Source of the DNA: Ostrinia nubilalis
Lineage: Eukaryota; Arthropoda; Insecta; Lepidoptera; Crambidae
DNA length: 64,000 nucleotides
Assembly: GCF_963855985.1 (NCBI RefSeq)
Contig: NC_087096.1
Location: forward strand, 8,246,001 to 8,310,000
Reading direction: 5' to 3'
The notes beneath the pieces were generated by a model, which saw only the letters and a program-made list of their open reading frames with translations, made no database searches and was not told the DNA's origin. The position numbers and the translations under genes were made by a program. This document shows positions 46,001-56,400 of the stretch, piece by piece. Each line of letters starts with the position of its first letter. The stretch's first letter is position 1.

Positions 46001-49000
46001 ATATTCACATCATGCGGTAATTATTCATAATAACCGGCGATTATTCATAATTTTCACATTTATCACTTTGACCGTGACATATATACAAAAATTATCAATA
46101 CTAAGTTTCTTCAAACATCGATAAATTTTCTGCTATACTCCTTTTCATAACATTTTTTGAGTGTTTTATTTCAAAATCAAATTAAAAATAATAACCACGT
46201 TATGAAAAACAGAATTTAAAAAAATTCAAAATCTACTTTGTATGGATAATTTTTGTATAATTATTCCAATTTCTTCCATAAACTTTGATGTATTGACGAA
46301 TTTCAATATTTAATTACTACATGTGATATATCATCGGAAAGAAGAAAAGTAAGAGATATTTTTAAGATCATTGGCAATCCATTATCACCATTAGTTTTTT
46401 TTTAAACCGAATTCTAAGTTGAATATTTTATCGTGGTTTGTACTTTTGTTTAACTTTGGCGGCTCGTAACTAGCCATCCAATCATCAATACTGATAATCT
46501 GTATCTGAAATTTATTTTATTTGACTAAAGATATATTCAATATTAAAACCAAATAAAAAAATCGGTTGAAAACACGCGAGAAAAAAAAATGAAGAAGTTT
46601 TTAGGTCTCGTTTTTTTTAAAAATAAAAACAAACATATTATGAATTAAAAAAAAAAGTAGCTCACTTAGAGTCAAATGGGCGAACTTGTATTCTTAAAAT
46701 AACCTTACCTACACACCCACGAAGTTTGTCTAACCTTCCGCCAAACACCCTGTATACTATACTAAACTAATATTATAAATGCGAAAGTAACTCTGTCTGT
46801 CTTGCTTTCACGCCTAAACCACTGAACCGATTTTGATGAAATTTGGCATAGAGATAGTGAGTCCCGGGAAAGGACATAGAATAGTTCTTATCCCGGTATT
46901 TGAAAGAGGGACGCGCGAGATAAAGTTTTTCTGTGACAGACAAAATTCCACACGGGCGAAGCCGCGGGCGGAAAGCTAGTCTGGAAATAATATTATTAAA
47001 TTAAAAGCCTGTTAGAAACGAGTTAATACCTAAAAAGAGGATGTTGAATCAATATAAAACAGGTTGACGATTTATTAACGACTTGAAGGATAATGTAATA
47101 AATAATAATTATACTTACTCTCGTCTCTTAGTGTGAATCTGCCCATTTGAGCAAACTTCTTGAATGGTTCTAAGCAGATGACGCCAGCGCATTCTATCCT
47201 CATTATGGCTACTTGATCTTGTTTCACAAAACGTGGTCTTGTTTTCGATTTTTCGCCAGTCTTCTTGTCAACCAAACAAATTAATGCCTGCAAATTACAA
47301 AATGGGTTACAATATTATTTAAGTCTAGCGTTTAACTCAGTCAATGCCTGAGGTGACATGACATAATCATGACGCTGACGGTTGACTTTACAAAAACCCC
47401 CTTTCATGCCGCTCCCATACCTCAGGATGTTGGGCTACTGATTTGAAGATGATAATGAACATGAACTATGGATACTAATCGCATTATTACCTTGACTGTA
47501 ACTTCTTCAGCAGCACAATGTATGTGCATCACAGCTGAGTAGCCAGCACATATAATGGATTTATGCTCCAATATAACAACTTGAGCATCAAAGCACTGTA
47601 AAAAGAAAGAACAATAGGTTAGCCTTTTAGTTAAATTGTTCCGCAGGTGTTTACTCACAATCAAGCTCAATTTTATTAATTTAAAATGTTAATGTAAATA
47701 TGTACTATTTACTTGACATCAACATTTTAAATAAAAATTATCGCATTCAATATACTTACTCTTCCAGTTGTAATAGGTTCTGCAATATCACAGAGGACAA
47801 AACCGGGAGACACATCTTCTTCCTCAATTCCTTTGAGTTTGACTTTAACATTTTCACCCGGACCGATGGATGTTACCTCAATGTCATCGGACCAAAGCTG
47901 GTCAACAGTTACTTGGACCTGAAAAGTTACCATATAAAGTACATAATAAACATAATTTTGTAGTATTTAACTGAGTAAAACTATGAAAATTATTATTTTA
48001 CCCTGTTTGGCATGAGGAACAGAGTACTGCCTTTGCGTGTGGTTCCTGCTTCAACTTTTCCCATCAGGACTGTGCCCATGTCCTTGTACTTATCGACCAC
48101 TGGCATGATGAATGGCCCATCCATTTTACGGTTAAGTGAAGGCAATTCGTCAATCAACTGAATGAAGGAAGGTCCTCGGTACCATGGACATATCTCTTCA
48201 GTCACCTAAATAAATAAATAAAAATGTTATACAAAACTGTTATTTTTAACACTATAAAAAGAATACACAATTACAACAAAGTTAAAAATTTCCACTAAAA
48301 TGCTTACCCTTTCCAATAATCCTTGTCCAGTTTGTCCTGACACAGGCAGGAAGGAGAGATCTTTAGCTGTATTAAAGCCCAGCTTTTTAAGGTATGGCAG
48401 GATCTTGTCTCGACATTCATTGTATCTGATAAAATAAAATATAAAACATTAAAAAAAATGTTTTAACTATGTGGCACATTTATAACAGGATATGAGTAAG
48501 TAGTAGTAGTATTGCTTGCTGACATAAGAATACCAATTCGATGTGTAGGTTTGACTCAGTAATGTGACAAACCGAAAAACATGTAAGCCGTGAGCCGTAA
48601 AACGAGCGATAATACGAAATATGTTTATGTAAATTCTACTTGGTAACAACACTAACAACATACTTCTTATATAATGATTAATAACAACTGTCTACAGCAT
48701 TTTTGCGCACGGGTTATGCATAGCTTATTTTTATTGCTTTAATACCTAGAAATAAGAATAAGAACAAAAAATTGTTCTGAATTTGCTTTTATGTGTAAAA
48801 AATAGAAAAAATCATATCAATGAATGTATGAAACATGAACATAGAGATGATTACATTTGTTGCCAAATATTTTTTTTTCTTTCTTTCTTTCATTCTTTCT
48901 AATTATTAAAACATACCAAACACCCATTTAAGATTCATTCTCACAAGAGAAAATTTGAAATAGAGTCCAAATATTGATTAAAAATGAAAAATTCTAATTT

Positions 49001-52000
49001 GCTGTCATGTTCCATAGAAGATTTTTCTCATAAAAATCTAACCCTATCATGCTTTCAGTTTACTGGCCTTGGTAACTTCGTCTCTCAAATCCCACTATAT
49101 TTTGATGAAAGCATGCCCCTTGTTCTTGCGAATAAGCCCCCATAATTATCTATAAATATATCCCAATGAGAATGTGACGTGCATCTTTAGAGACATTCTA
49201 CTATGAAGATGGAAAATTCAAATCGCTATAACTCTTTAAAAAGCAAATATTTTCGATTTGTTATCGCACTTTTTTATATAAATTTGCTTATTTAATCAGA
49301 ATCTAATAAGTAAAATCCATGCGCAAAAAAAAAATTTTTTTTTGTTGACCGGTGTAATATATGTAGTTTTATCATGTGCTTGTTTGCATAATATGATAAA
49401 AAAGTTACCTTTTCTCATCCCAATTTACGGTTGGGTCATCCATCTTGTTGACTAGTGCAACTAAATGTTTGACACCTGCGGTTTTTGCTAACATTGCATG
49501 CTCTCTCGTTTGTCCGCCTCTGTCAAAACCGGTTTCAAATTCTCCTTTACGTGCAGATATTACCTATAAAATATAACATACACATTAAACAAATGCTAAT
49601 AATTAACAGGTATAAAATAAGAACAAAACAAGTTAAAAAGATATAATTATTATTCACATACCAGTACTGCCAGATCTGCTTGCGCTGCACCGCCAATCAT
49701 GTTTGGTACAAAACTCTTGTGCCCAGGGGCATCAAGAATTGTAAAATGCTTCTTTTCAGTCTCGAAATAGGCTCTCCCCACTTCCACAGTTTTCCCCTTG
49801 TCACGTTCTGAAGATTTTTTAAAATGTTACATCAGTACTACTGGTCCAGTAGTACTGGACAAAGGCCTTCCCCAAAGATTTCCATAACATACAAGTTACA
49901 TCAATATTGACAATGAACCATAATAAATATTTAAAAATATTGACATATTTACATACCTTCTTGGTTAGTGTCAAGTGCCCAAGATAAGTACCAGGATTCT
50001 CTTGATTTCTCTCGTGCTTCTCTTTCATACTTTTCTAGTGTTCGTTTGTCCACCATGCCAGTCAATGACATAATTTGCCCTCCAATCGTAGATTTACCCG
50101 CATCTAAAAATATAAAGACATTGTTTGTTATAGGCTATAATTTAAATTTAAATGGTAGATACTTTACAAAATATATTAAATGCAAAAATCACTACTTGCC
50201 TACGTGTCCAATGAATACAACATTAACATGTTCTTTTTTGCTCCTTGTATCTTCAACTCGCGGTGGCTTTTTCTTGGGGATTTTTTTCGTAGTTTCGCCA
50301 TCCTCCTGAAATGTTAATTAAGAAAGTTTAATATAACATCATCAATCAACAAACAGCCCAACATGGCCTTATATTCTTGTGCCTGTAGACCATGTAAGAT
50401 TTGATTTTGGTACAAGATAGGAATGACTTCCCTGCATTCCTAACTTGAACAATATTTTTTCGCAATTTTGACGAATCAAAATCACTAATGAAAGTCTAAT
50501 GGTGAATTGATCTTAGCATTAACTAGTTAAATGACCAGCAAAACTAGTACATAATTTTAAATGTCTTATATCATTAACTAATATAAAACTGTGTGATTAA
50601 GCTGACTAATTGCCATCTAAGAAAGAAGAAATAAATGTACAAAAAGTATTAAATGATTGTGGAATGTATGTAAGTGCAAAAAATTAGCAAGCAAAATTTT
50701 ATTAGTGCAAAGTTTACTTATTACACAATAATAAACAACAACCTTTATATTAAACTATACAAAAAGAGTCGTCACATAGTTAATAAAATTATATTAGTTA
50801 AATGTATGGATGTGGTTCTAAGGATGAAAACTGCAAACTGTTATTTCAAATAGCTAAACACAAATTAGAATAACCAAAATTATCAATGAGGTGTTATCAT
50901 TGACAATAAAACAATGTTATGATGAATATTAAACATGCTATGTCATATAGTGTGTCAAGTGAAGGAAATGTCTTTCCTAAACCATATCACAGTATACACT
51001 TCATAACATAAAAACAAATGAAAACTAATAGTAATTGATGCAGACTGCTACGGATGGTTCCCACTGGAGTTCAATGGGGTGGGGAGCCGTGTTCTGCAGT
51101 GGACATTTACGCGCTGAGACGATGGATGGAACGTCAGGGACAGCCAACAGTGGGACATGCAATTACAGGGTTTTGAACCTGTTGCTCTAATTCTTCTTCA
51201 TCAGGTTCATTGTTGTCTTCGGGCGTAAGGAGTGGGTCATCAGCTTCTGCTTCCCAGCTATCAGCAGTGGGTGAAACGTCGGCAGGGATGGGCAGCGCCG
51301 CGGCGGCGGTCGCGGCGGCGGGCGCGGCGGGTGGCACGGGCGGAGGCTCTTCCACGCGCGGGGAGGCCGAGGCAGCTCCTCCGTCTCCACTCTCTCCGCC
51401 ACCATCTCCGCATCCTGATTATTTCAATCACAGACGTTAGACTGTGTTAATACAAGCAGATATTTTGACACTAGATGACTTCAACAAAAAGTAAAAGGTA
51501 AAAACTGAGTACAAATGTCAAAAACCCATTCTCTAACAAGTTTCTTGTGTACAAGAAAGGAAAATATTTCATAAATTTATGTATATTTTTACTGTGTACT
51601 CAACAAAGACATTATGAGTAATTTGTTAGTGGCAAAAACATTTGAGTCATGACTATGTTTGACAGAACTTATTGCATTCATATCAATAAGTAAGAAAGCA
51701 TTAAATACACATTTAAAATCAAATATTTGAAGTTATGTGAGGCCAAATAAATTCATAACCTAACTTTTTTTTAAAATGCAAATTTAATTTAGGAGAAACC
51801 TTGTTTTGTAATGCAAAACATACATAAGTAAATAGGTTAGCATCTAAAATACCACTAACATTTGTTAATTACTATAAATAACACTAAAGTTTAACTTTCA
51901 AAAAAGTAGAACAATCCACATCAACAAAGTTAAATAAAGGTTGTAGATAAATAAATAACAATTAAATTACCTACTAACCTTTCATTTTGTATATTTTTCG

Positions 52001-52515
52001 GAATTACACTGAGAGCTTAAGCTTCTAAAGAGAGTGCATGTAGAGAAAGTTAGAGCCAATAATGAGAAGTATCTATGTATAGTGTAGCGGGCCGCGTGTC
52101 TCGACATAACCCGTTAGAACTGGATTCGGAAAAAAAATAAAGTCATCGAACCTATTGTTATGTAGTCGGCGAATGTTCGTAACTTTTAAATGAATTACAC
52201 AGCAAAAATATACTCATAATTTTAAACAAAATTTAGAGAAATAGAGCTTTAGAGCAGTTAGTGACAAGAGTACTCACCATTCAACACGGGACTCCCAGAA
52301 GAATTAGTAGAACCACTTTCAGATTTTTGTGGTGAAGAAGGAGAATCCGTATCGTCGTTAGCCTGAGAAGGCTTACAAAAAGAAGGCACGAACTCCACGG
52401 CGTTGACGTTCAACGTGGAAAATTTAGTAGACACATCATTGGAATCTTTTGCACCTTGTTCACCTATAACATCCGCTTGACTTTCCCAAGAGTCCGGAGC
52501 ACCGTTATTGGACAT
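40010..52515 (-). CDS. eRF3: Eukaryotic peptide chain release factor GTP-binding subunit eRF3 (GSPT)
   Basis: Twelve minus-strand exons are 52515-52278, 51414-51179, 50305-50200, 50103-49957, 49807-49662, 49563-49409, 48425-48308, 48205-48002, 47918-47760, 47595-47491, 47287-47119 and 40053-40010. They join in phase to 608 aa. eRF3 is the GTPase that works with eRF1 in translation termination. The variable N-terminus has a PAM2-like motif [10 protein letters not shown] (about residues 35-44) for poly(A)-binding protein and acidic/Ala-Pro-rich stretches. The EF1A-like core has GHVDAGKST, DAPGH and NKMD, then the beta-barrel domains, ending GKVLKVVE. Exon 2 could instead end 12 nt further on (51167, donor gtaatt). 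The intron between exons 3 and 4 uses a GC donor. The 44-nt last exon is separated by ~7 kb containing nested transposons. An RBBP6 gene is divergent upstream. Confidence 0.95.
40954..41069 (-). repeat. 3' LTR of the mag-type element
   Basis: 116 bp, same termini as the 5' LTR, preceded by the polypurine tract. Confidence 0.93.
41070..41083 (-). promoter_or_regulatory. Polypurine tract
   Basis: Minus strand TAAAAAAGGGGAGT directly precedes the 3' LTR, the expected site for plus-strand DNA priming. Confidence 0.8.
41882..45859 (-). CDS. Gag-Pol polyprotein of mag-type retrotransposon
   Basis: A single uninterrupted 1325-codon frame without an envelope gene. In order: a Gag region to ~residue 245; two CCHC zinc knuckles ([13 protein letters not shown] and [14 protein letters not shown], ~247-280); a retropepsin with DTGAD near 322; a reverse transcriptase with RMPFGISSA and FVDD near 600; RNase H starting at SVDASKNG near 746; an integrase with an HHCC zinc module near 967-1000 and a D,D,E core (DIFHF near 1030, SDNGPEF near 1084, NGQVERA near 1119); and a short chromodomain-less tail. 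Gag and Pol are fused with no frameshift site. Confidence 0.95.
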   Translation of the reverse strand: MESVLQPPSPFRFENNLLNVTSGNLSQEWEKWKKSFRIYYDACELDKKPTKVQINILLHIIGEKCREVYDQFTEKFTSIEDLIKEFDKFFLPKRNITVERHKFFIRNQQDLESIEQYVFELNKMAGKCEFKDLCKDLVRDRLICGLKDAALRERLLREQDLTLEKAMAICRLAEISRVQAGHIKQENGDYETNKSEANIDVLNASARGKRQSYNKNRNAGSSGSRSGTSSVPTRARDRSTAVSAVKRCSRCGLNHGYNRCPAYGQQCNKCSKMNHYSRVCTSKVYTVEEESATDQVTTVNNNKDWLVTLQINNSKIAFKLDTGADVNVLPRKYLNKVGILESDLITTSIKLQGYSGMKIEVIGKCNLKVFYKENVFILSFIIADVESTPILGRQSCNELNLIKRIYSLENGKNDECILDEFMDVFEGVGCLPDEYKIEIRGDVLPVIHSPRKLPIVLREQVKKKLDEMEKQGIIKKVEGPTDWVNSMTVVKKPNGDLRICLDPKDLNKAIKREHFRLPTLDEVTAKLSGAKYFSTLDAKHSFWQLKLNKDSSNLCTFNTVFGRYKFLRMPFGISSASEVFHKRLYNYFDDIEGVTLFVDDILIYGSNKKIHDQRLRAVLQRCREINIKLNKEKCKIGQTEITYLGHKITQTGIYPDQSHISAVRNMPTPKNIKDLERFLGLVTYVGNFIPNLSEKTCILRELLKKDVYWHWEDRHQKCFNDIKMFLSNPPVLQYYSLKKPITLSVDASKNGLGACLLQDGLPVCYASRSLTKTEQAYAQIEKELYACVFACEKFYMYIYGRHDVTIETDHKPLVSIINKPLSNAPARLQRMLLRLQPYTFTLVYKPGKYLYIADALSRAVEARAPDVVAPRDQLDIQAQVCALLASNPLTDTHFIRIQKATKQDKELQELIRVILKGWPATKKDVSDIIKPYWECRDELSIAYDIAWRGTRVVIPKCLRSEMLKNIHASHFGIEKCKLRAREILYWPNMNTQLLDYLSNCQACLTYRKQNSKQSLLQHDIPERAWSKIGVDIFHFRAESFLLVIDYYSKFIEVEKLKSLTSEMVINKLKKIFSRQGIPEIVMSDNGPEFSSNKFKVFSREWNFHHVTSSPRYPQSNGQVERAVQIVKSILKKSSFDKNDLNIPLLEYLNTPLDSNLPSPAELLNSRKLRSILPCNPKLLKPKIHKNVKINLEKRQFQQKEYYDKKSRNLKPFEVGTKVKVRMECGWKNGVICQIVGPRSYLIKMTSGNILRRNRRQLIKDSEHRQETGNTFDHSNRYDDIDITSPDPCVPSQVSLNSYDSYHKTRFGRTVRPPDRWAYPSREQRP
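45876..45893 (-). promoter_or_regulatory. Primer-binding site
   Basis: Minus strand TGGCGCAGCCGGCAGGAT directly follows the 5' LTR. The TGGCGCAG start resembles the tRNA-Ser type primer site of several insect gypsy elements; the exact tRNA is inferred. Confidence 0.75.
45894..46009 (-). repeat. 5' LTR of the mag-type element
   Basis: On the minus strand it starts TGTGAATATTATAG and ends GATTTGACA. It matches the other LTR base for base by eye. Confidence 0.93.
46766..46980 (-). repeat. Dispersed retroelement 3'-end fragment, copy 4 (inverted)
   Basis: Read on the minus strand it begins ACTAGCTTTCCGCCCGCGG and ends ATTTATAATATTAGT, closely matching copy 3. It lies about 10 bp outside the right end of the long-TIR element, still within the eRF3 intron. 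Confidence 0.85.
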
Positions 52516-53420
52516 TATTGTAAACTGACAATGTAAAATTAGTTAATTGGTTTCCCTATCCCCGTTAATTTTATAATTATTCGCGTTCTTTTCACGATAG
52601 ATCCGCGTGTGTCTTTATCTTAAACCGGAAGTTCATGGCAATTTGCCAAATATGTCTAATCAAACAAATTCAGTTTCTTTTATTTTATATGTTATTTTAA
52701 AACAGTTTGCAAATGAATTAAATCTATTTGAAAATAAAATACTTTATTTGCATAATGCTTAGTTTCGAAAATGTTGTTTAAAACCAATTTTTACATGTAA
52801 AAGTGCTAAATTTGACTTAAAACTTCCGGCTACAATTTCAGAGTTGCCATGCCAGGAAAATCTTGGTAACCGACGCGCTTTTAGTGGAAATGATATCCAC
52901 ATTGTACCTCATTACACATTTCAAAAATACGCAATGAAATTAAAATTTTATATTTGAATTAAAATACTAAAGGTGTATATCTATTCTCGAGTTTATACTA
53001 TTTCAATTGATTTAATCGATTAGTTGGTCATAGACTAAACTCTCTCTCTTTCTATCTGCGGACGATCGGACGACGGTACATCACTATTGTTAAGAGAAGG
53101 AAGATGGCGGTCTGCGTTATTTTACTTGCGTTGTGGCAGACTTTATCGTGTTAGTTTTCATTGACGCTGCTATTCGTGTAGACCTGCCACCGTGGTATTT
53201 CTAGACTAATTTTTAGATAGCTAAAGTGAATTATTGTGTACTAGTGTATTGTGCGTGGTTGTTCTTTTCATAACCTTTAATTAACGAAGTCAGTTCGTCT
53301 GGTGCCATTTCTTTTACCGAAATTAATGCTATTTCGGATGTGGTATTAAATAACTTTAGATCAATTTCGGCTAAGTGTCATGCTAAATGATACGAGATAT
53401 TCACATACCTACTCTCGGAA
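52516..53420. promoter_or_regulatory. Bidirectional promoter region of eRF3 and RBBP6
   Basis: The two start codons face away from each other across 905 bp. ETS-type motifs occur in opposite orientation: ACCGGAAGT at 52624-52632 and AACTTCCGG at 52821-52829. AAGATGGCGG at about 53101-53110 resembles a YY1/Pleiohomeotic site close to the likely RBBP6 transcription start. No TATA box placed sensibly for either gene. Motif function is inferred. Confidence 0.55.
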
Positions 53421-56400
53421 ATGTCTGTGCATTATAAGTTCAAAAGTGCATTGGATTATGATACAGTTACTTTTGACGGACTTCATATATCTGTAGGAGA
53501 CCTAAAAGCTGCTATATCACAACAGAAAAGAATCGGAAAAACTTCCGATTTTGACTTGCAGATTACTAACGCGCAAACGAAAGAAGGTATGAAATTTATT
53601 TTCATTATACATGGTGTAGTTTAACTTTGGCCGTTCCTGATGTAAAACAGTAGAACATAGAACATGAATATATCATATAAAACATTCTGTATTGGAAGGT
53701 TAAGGATTAAAATGCAAACATGCAAATGAAAATGATAAATTTGGTTTAATATTTGGTCATAAGCTAGTGCACCTACTTAGTTACCCCAACCTGTGGTATT
53801 TTATAGTAGTACAGTAGAGCGTCGATTATCTGAACTAATTGGTGGACATGGGTGTTCAGAACTCTGTTTTTTCTGGATAACTGATGTGTATTCAGGCATA
53901 CCTATGTATATTATGTATGTGTTTACAAAAAAAAAAAGTATTTAATTATGTTTATATCCGTTGTCTAGTACCCATAGTACAAGCTTTGCTTAGTTTGGGG
54001 CTAGCGGCGCAGTGTAAAATGGCCAAGGATATTTATTTATTTATACTTATTTATCCAAAGGTGATTCTTGTATTAAACATGTACTAGGTACAATAACAGT
54101 AAACTATTTCGATGGTGGAAGTATCAATTAATGTAAGGGACATTTTGGCCAAAATGAGTTATATATACCAACGCATTCAGAATTTTCGGCTCTATCGATT
54201 GGTATACTTGAAATGTTGATATCTTAAAAAAAATGTCCCTTACCTTAAACATTTTTAGTCGTCTGAATACGACTTTTGGGGAAACAAATGATTTAAAGGA
54301 CGTAAATTCCTTTTAATAATACAATTCAGCCCTTACCCTAAACTGTTGGTTTTAACTTTTGAACTCATTGAACCTTACTTCATTTAAAACTTTTTGATTT
54401 ATCATAATTAGGCCCTTACGTTAATATGCATATAGGATATCAATTACTTTTTTTGGTGGTGATATGCATTTAATGCCTCCCACTCCTACTACACTTATGA
54501 ACACTAAGTTGTCTTGTTTCTATCTTTTTTCTGTTCATTTTTACGCAGTTGGGTTTTTGACCGAGGGGCTGAAGGCTCTTCAGAAGCTGTTCAATTCCGT
54601 CATCCTCGAAGGAAAAACGCCTACGGTATGGCACAGAAGTGTGGTGACACTCTTCTTCAAAAAAGGCGACAAAACCTTGTTGAAGAATTATAGACCCATC
54701 TCACTTCTGAGTCATGTCTACAAGCTGTTTTTGAGAGTCATTACGAATCGTCTCGCTCGTAAACTCGATGACTTCGAGCCTCTCAATCGCTTTAGTACAC
54801 CATATACATACGCCACGGCAGATTATACAGAAGACCGAGGAGTATAGTCAGTCACTTTGCCTGGCGTTTGTGGACTATGAGAAAGCTTCGATCGAGACCT
54901 GGGCAGTACCTACTACAGTTTCTCCAACGGTGTCAAATTGACTACCTATATCGATACATAGAAATGTTGAAAGGCTTGTACGAAAACGCCACAATGTCGT
55001 TCCGTCTCCAGGATCAAGACTCGAAACCAGTTGCAGCAGCAGACAGGGGGAACTGAAAACTCCGAAACTGTTTCTGGACTGGAACGGATTCGGCATAAAT
55101 ATCAACGGTGAGTAAATAACCCACCTTCGATTCGCAAACGATATCATAGCCATGGCTGAGACCGTGGAAGATCTAGGCACAATGCACAATGGCCTCAGTC
55201 GAGTAATGCGGTCCGCAGGAATCGCTCGCTCCCTATCAGTTCATGCAGATTGGCTGTGCGGAGCGATACGCACTAACGGTCTTCGTGACACTAAATCCAG
55301 CCTTAGGTAGGTCTAACTTCGAGGAAGAGGTCAATCGTCGAATCCAACTCGGCTGGCAACGTTCAGGAAGCTTCGCGATATTCTCACGTCTGAAATATCG
55401 CACTGTCTCAAGACAAAAGTCTTTGATAACTTATGGATCTGAGACGTGGTCGCTTACTGTGGGCCTCATAAGAAGACTCAAGGTCAAAGGCGATGGAGCG
55501 TGCTATGCTCGTAGTGATTGAACCAGAAATGACGTGATCCGCAGGAGAACCAAAGTGACTGACATAGTCCGCAGAATCGCTAAAATCAAGTGGCAGTGGA
55601 TGGAGCTCGTAGCTTGCAAAGCTGATGGCCGCTGGGACAGAAAAATTCTTGAGTGGCGACCACGAGCTGGAAGACGTAATGTGCTGCAGACCCCCACTTG
55701 GTCGACCGACGATCTGGTGAAGGTTGTAGGAGGTGCCTGGATGCGGGCGGCGCAGGACCGGTTGTTGTGGAAATCCTTGGGGGAAGACCTTTATCCAGCA
55801 GTGGACGTCATTCGGCTAAAACGAACGAACGATGATTGAAAAAAAAAACCTAACTGCGTAAAAATGAACAGAAAAAGATAGAAACAAGACAACTTGTTCA
55901 CAAATGCAGACGTAGGCATCATCAGTGACTAAATGTTTTGTTGGTGATGTGTATTTGATGCCTCCAACTGCATTTGTGAACACTAAGTTGTCTTGTTTCT
56001 ATCTCTTCTCTTCGTTTTGTTAATGAATACTCGAATGCAACCTCTACTTACATCAGGTTTCAATGTTAAAATTGTCAAGTTACAATAATATTACTGTCGT
56101 GTTTATTCTTAAATGTACCTTACAACATACATGACATTCCATACTGTGAAATTTCAACATTGTAAGGTACAGTCAACCTCTTTTTTTTAATGTAAGGGAC
56201 ATGCTATCTTTTAAACTACCCATTTTTCGAAAATTTGGCGTTTATATTATGAAAGAACAGAAAATTCTAAGAAACTTTGCCATAGAAACTATTTAAATCG
56301 TAACATCACATAAAAAGATATTGAGGTATAAAGAAAAAAAAAATCGTTTTTTGGCTCTCCTGAAAAGTCGTGTTTTGTCCCTTACAGTAATTGATATTTC

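Larger units (their letters stand above)
40954..46009 (-). mobile_element. Complete mag-type Ty3/gypsy LTR retrotransposon
   Basis: Two 116-bp LTRs (40954-41069 and 45894-46009) appear identical and have TG...CA ends. They are flanked by a 5-bp duplication TCATG (40949-40953 and 46010-46014). A primer-binding site abuts the 5' LTR, a polypurine tract abuts the 3' LTR, and one long Gag-Pol frame lies between. Short LTRs plus a single fused ORF are features I know from the mag lineage first found in Bombyx. About 0.8 kb of AT-rich non-coding DNA separates the stop from the 3' LTR. Identical LTRs indicate recent insertion. Confidence 0.94.
40098..46754. mobile_element. Long-TIR DNA element in the last eRF3 intron (host of the mag element)
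   Basis: Left end TACAGGGTGTTTGGCGG and right end CCGCCAAACACCCTGTA continue as inverted arms for roughly 500-650 bp (e.g. GAACTTGAATTC-side GTTCGCCCATTGACC against its complement near 46670). The flanks suggest a TA duplication. Excluding the inserted retrotransposon the element is ~1.6 kb. No transposase frame, so non-autonomous; superfamily unknown. Confidence 0.8.
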
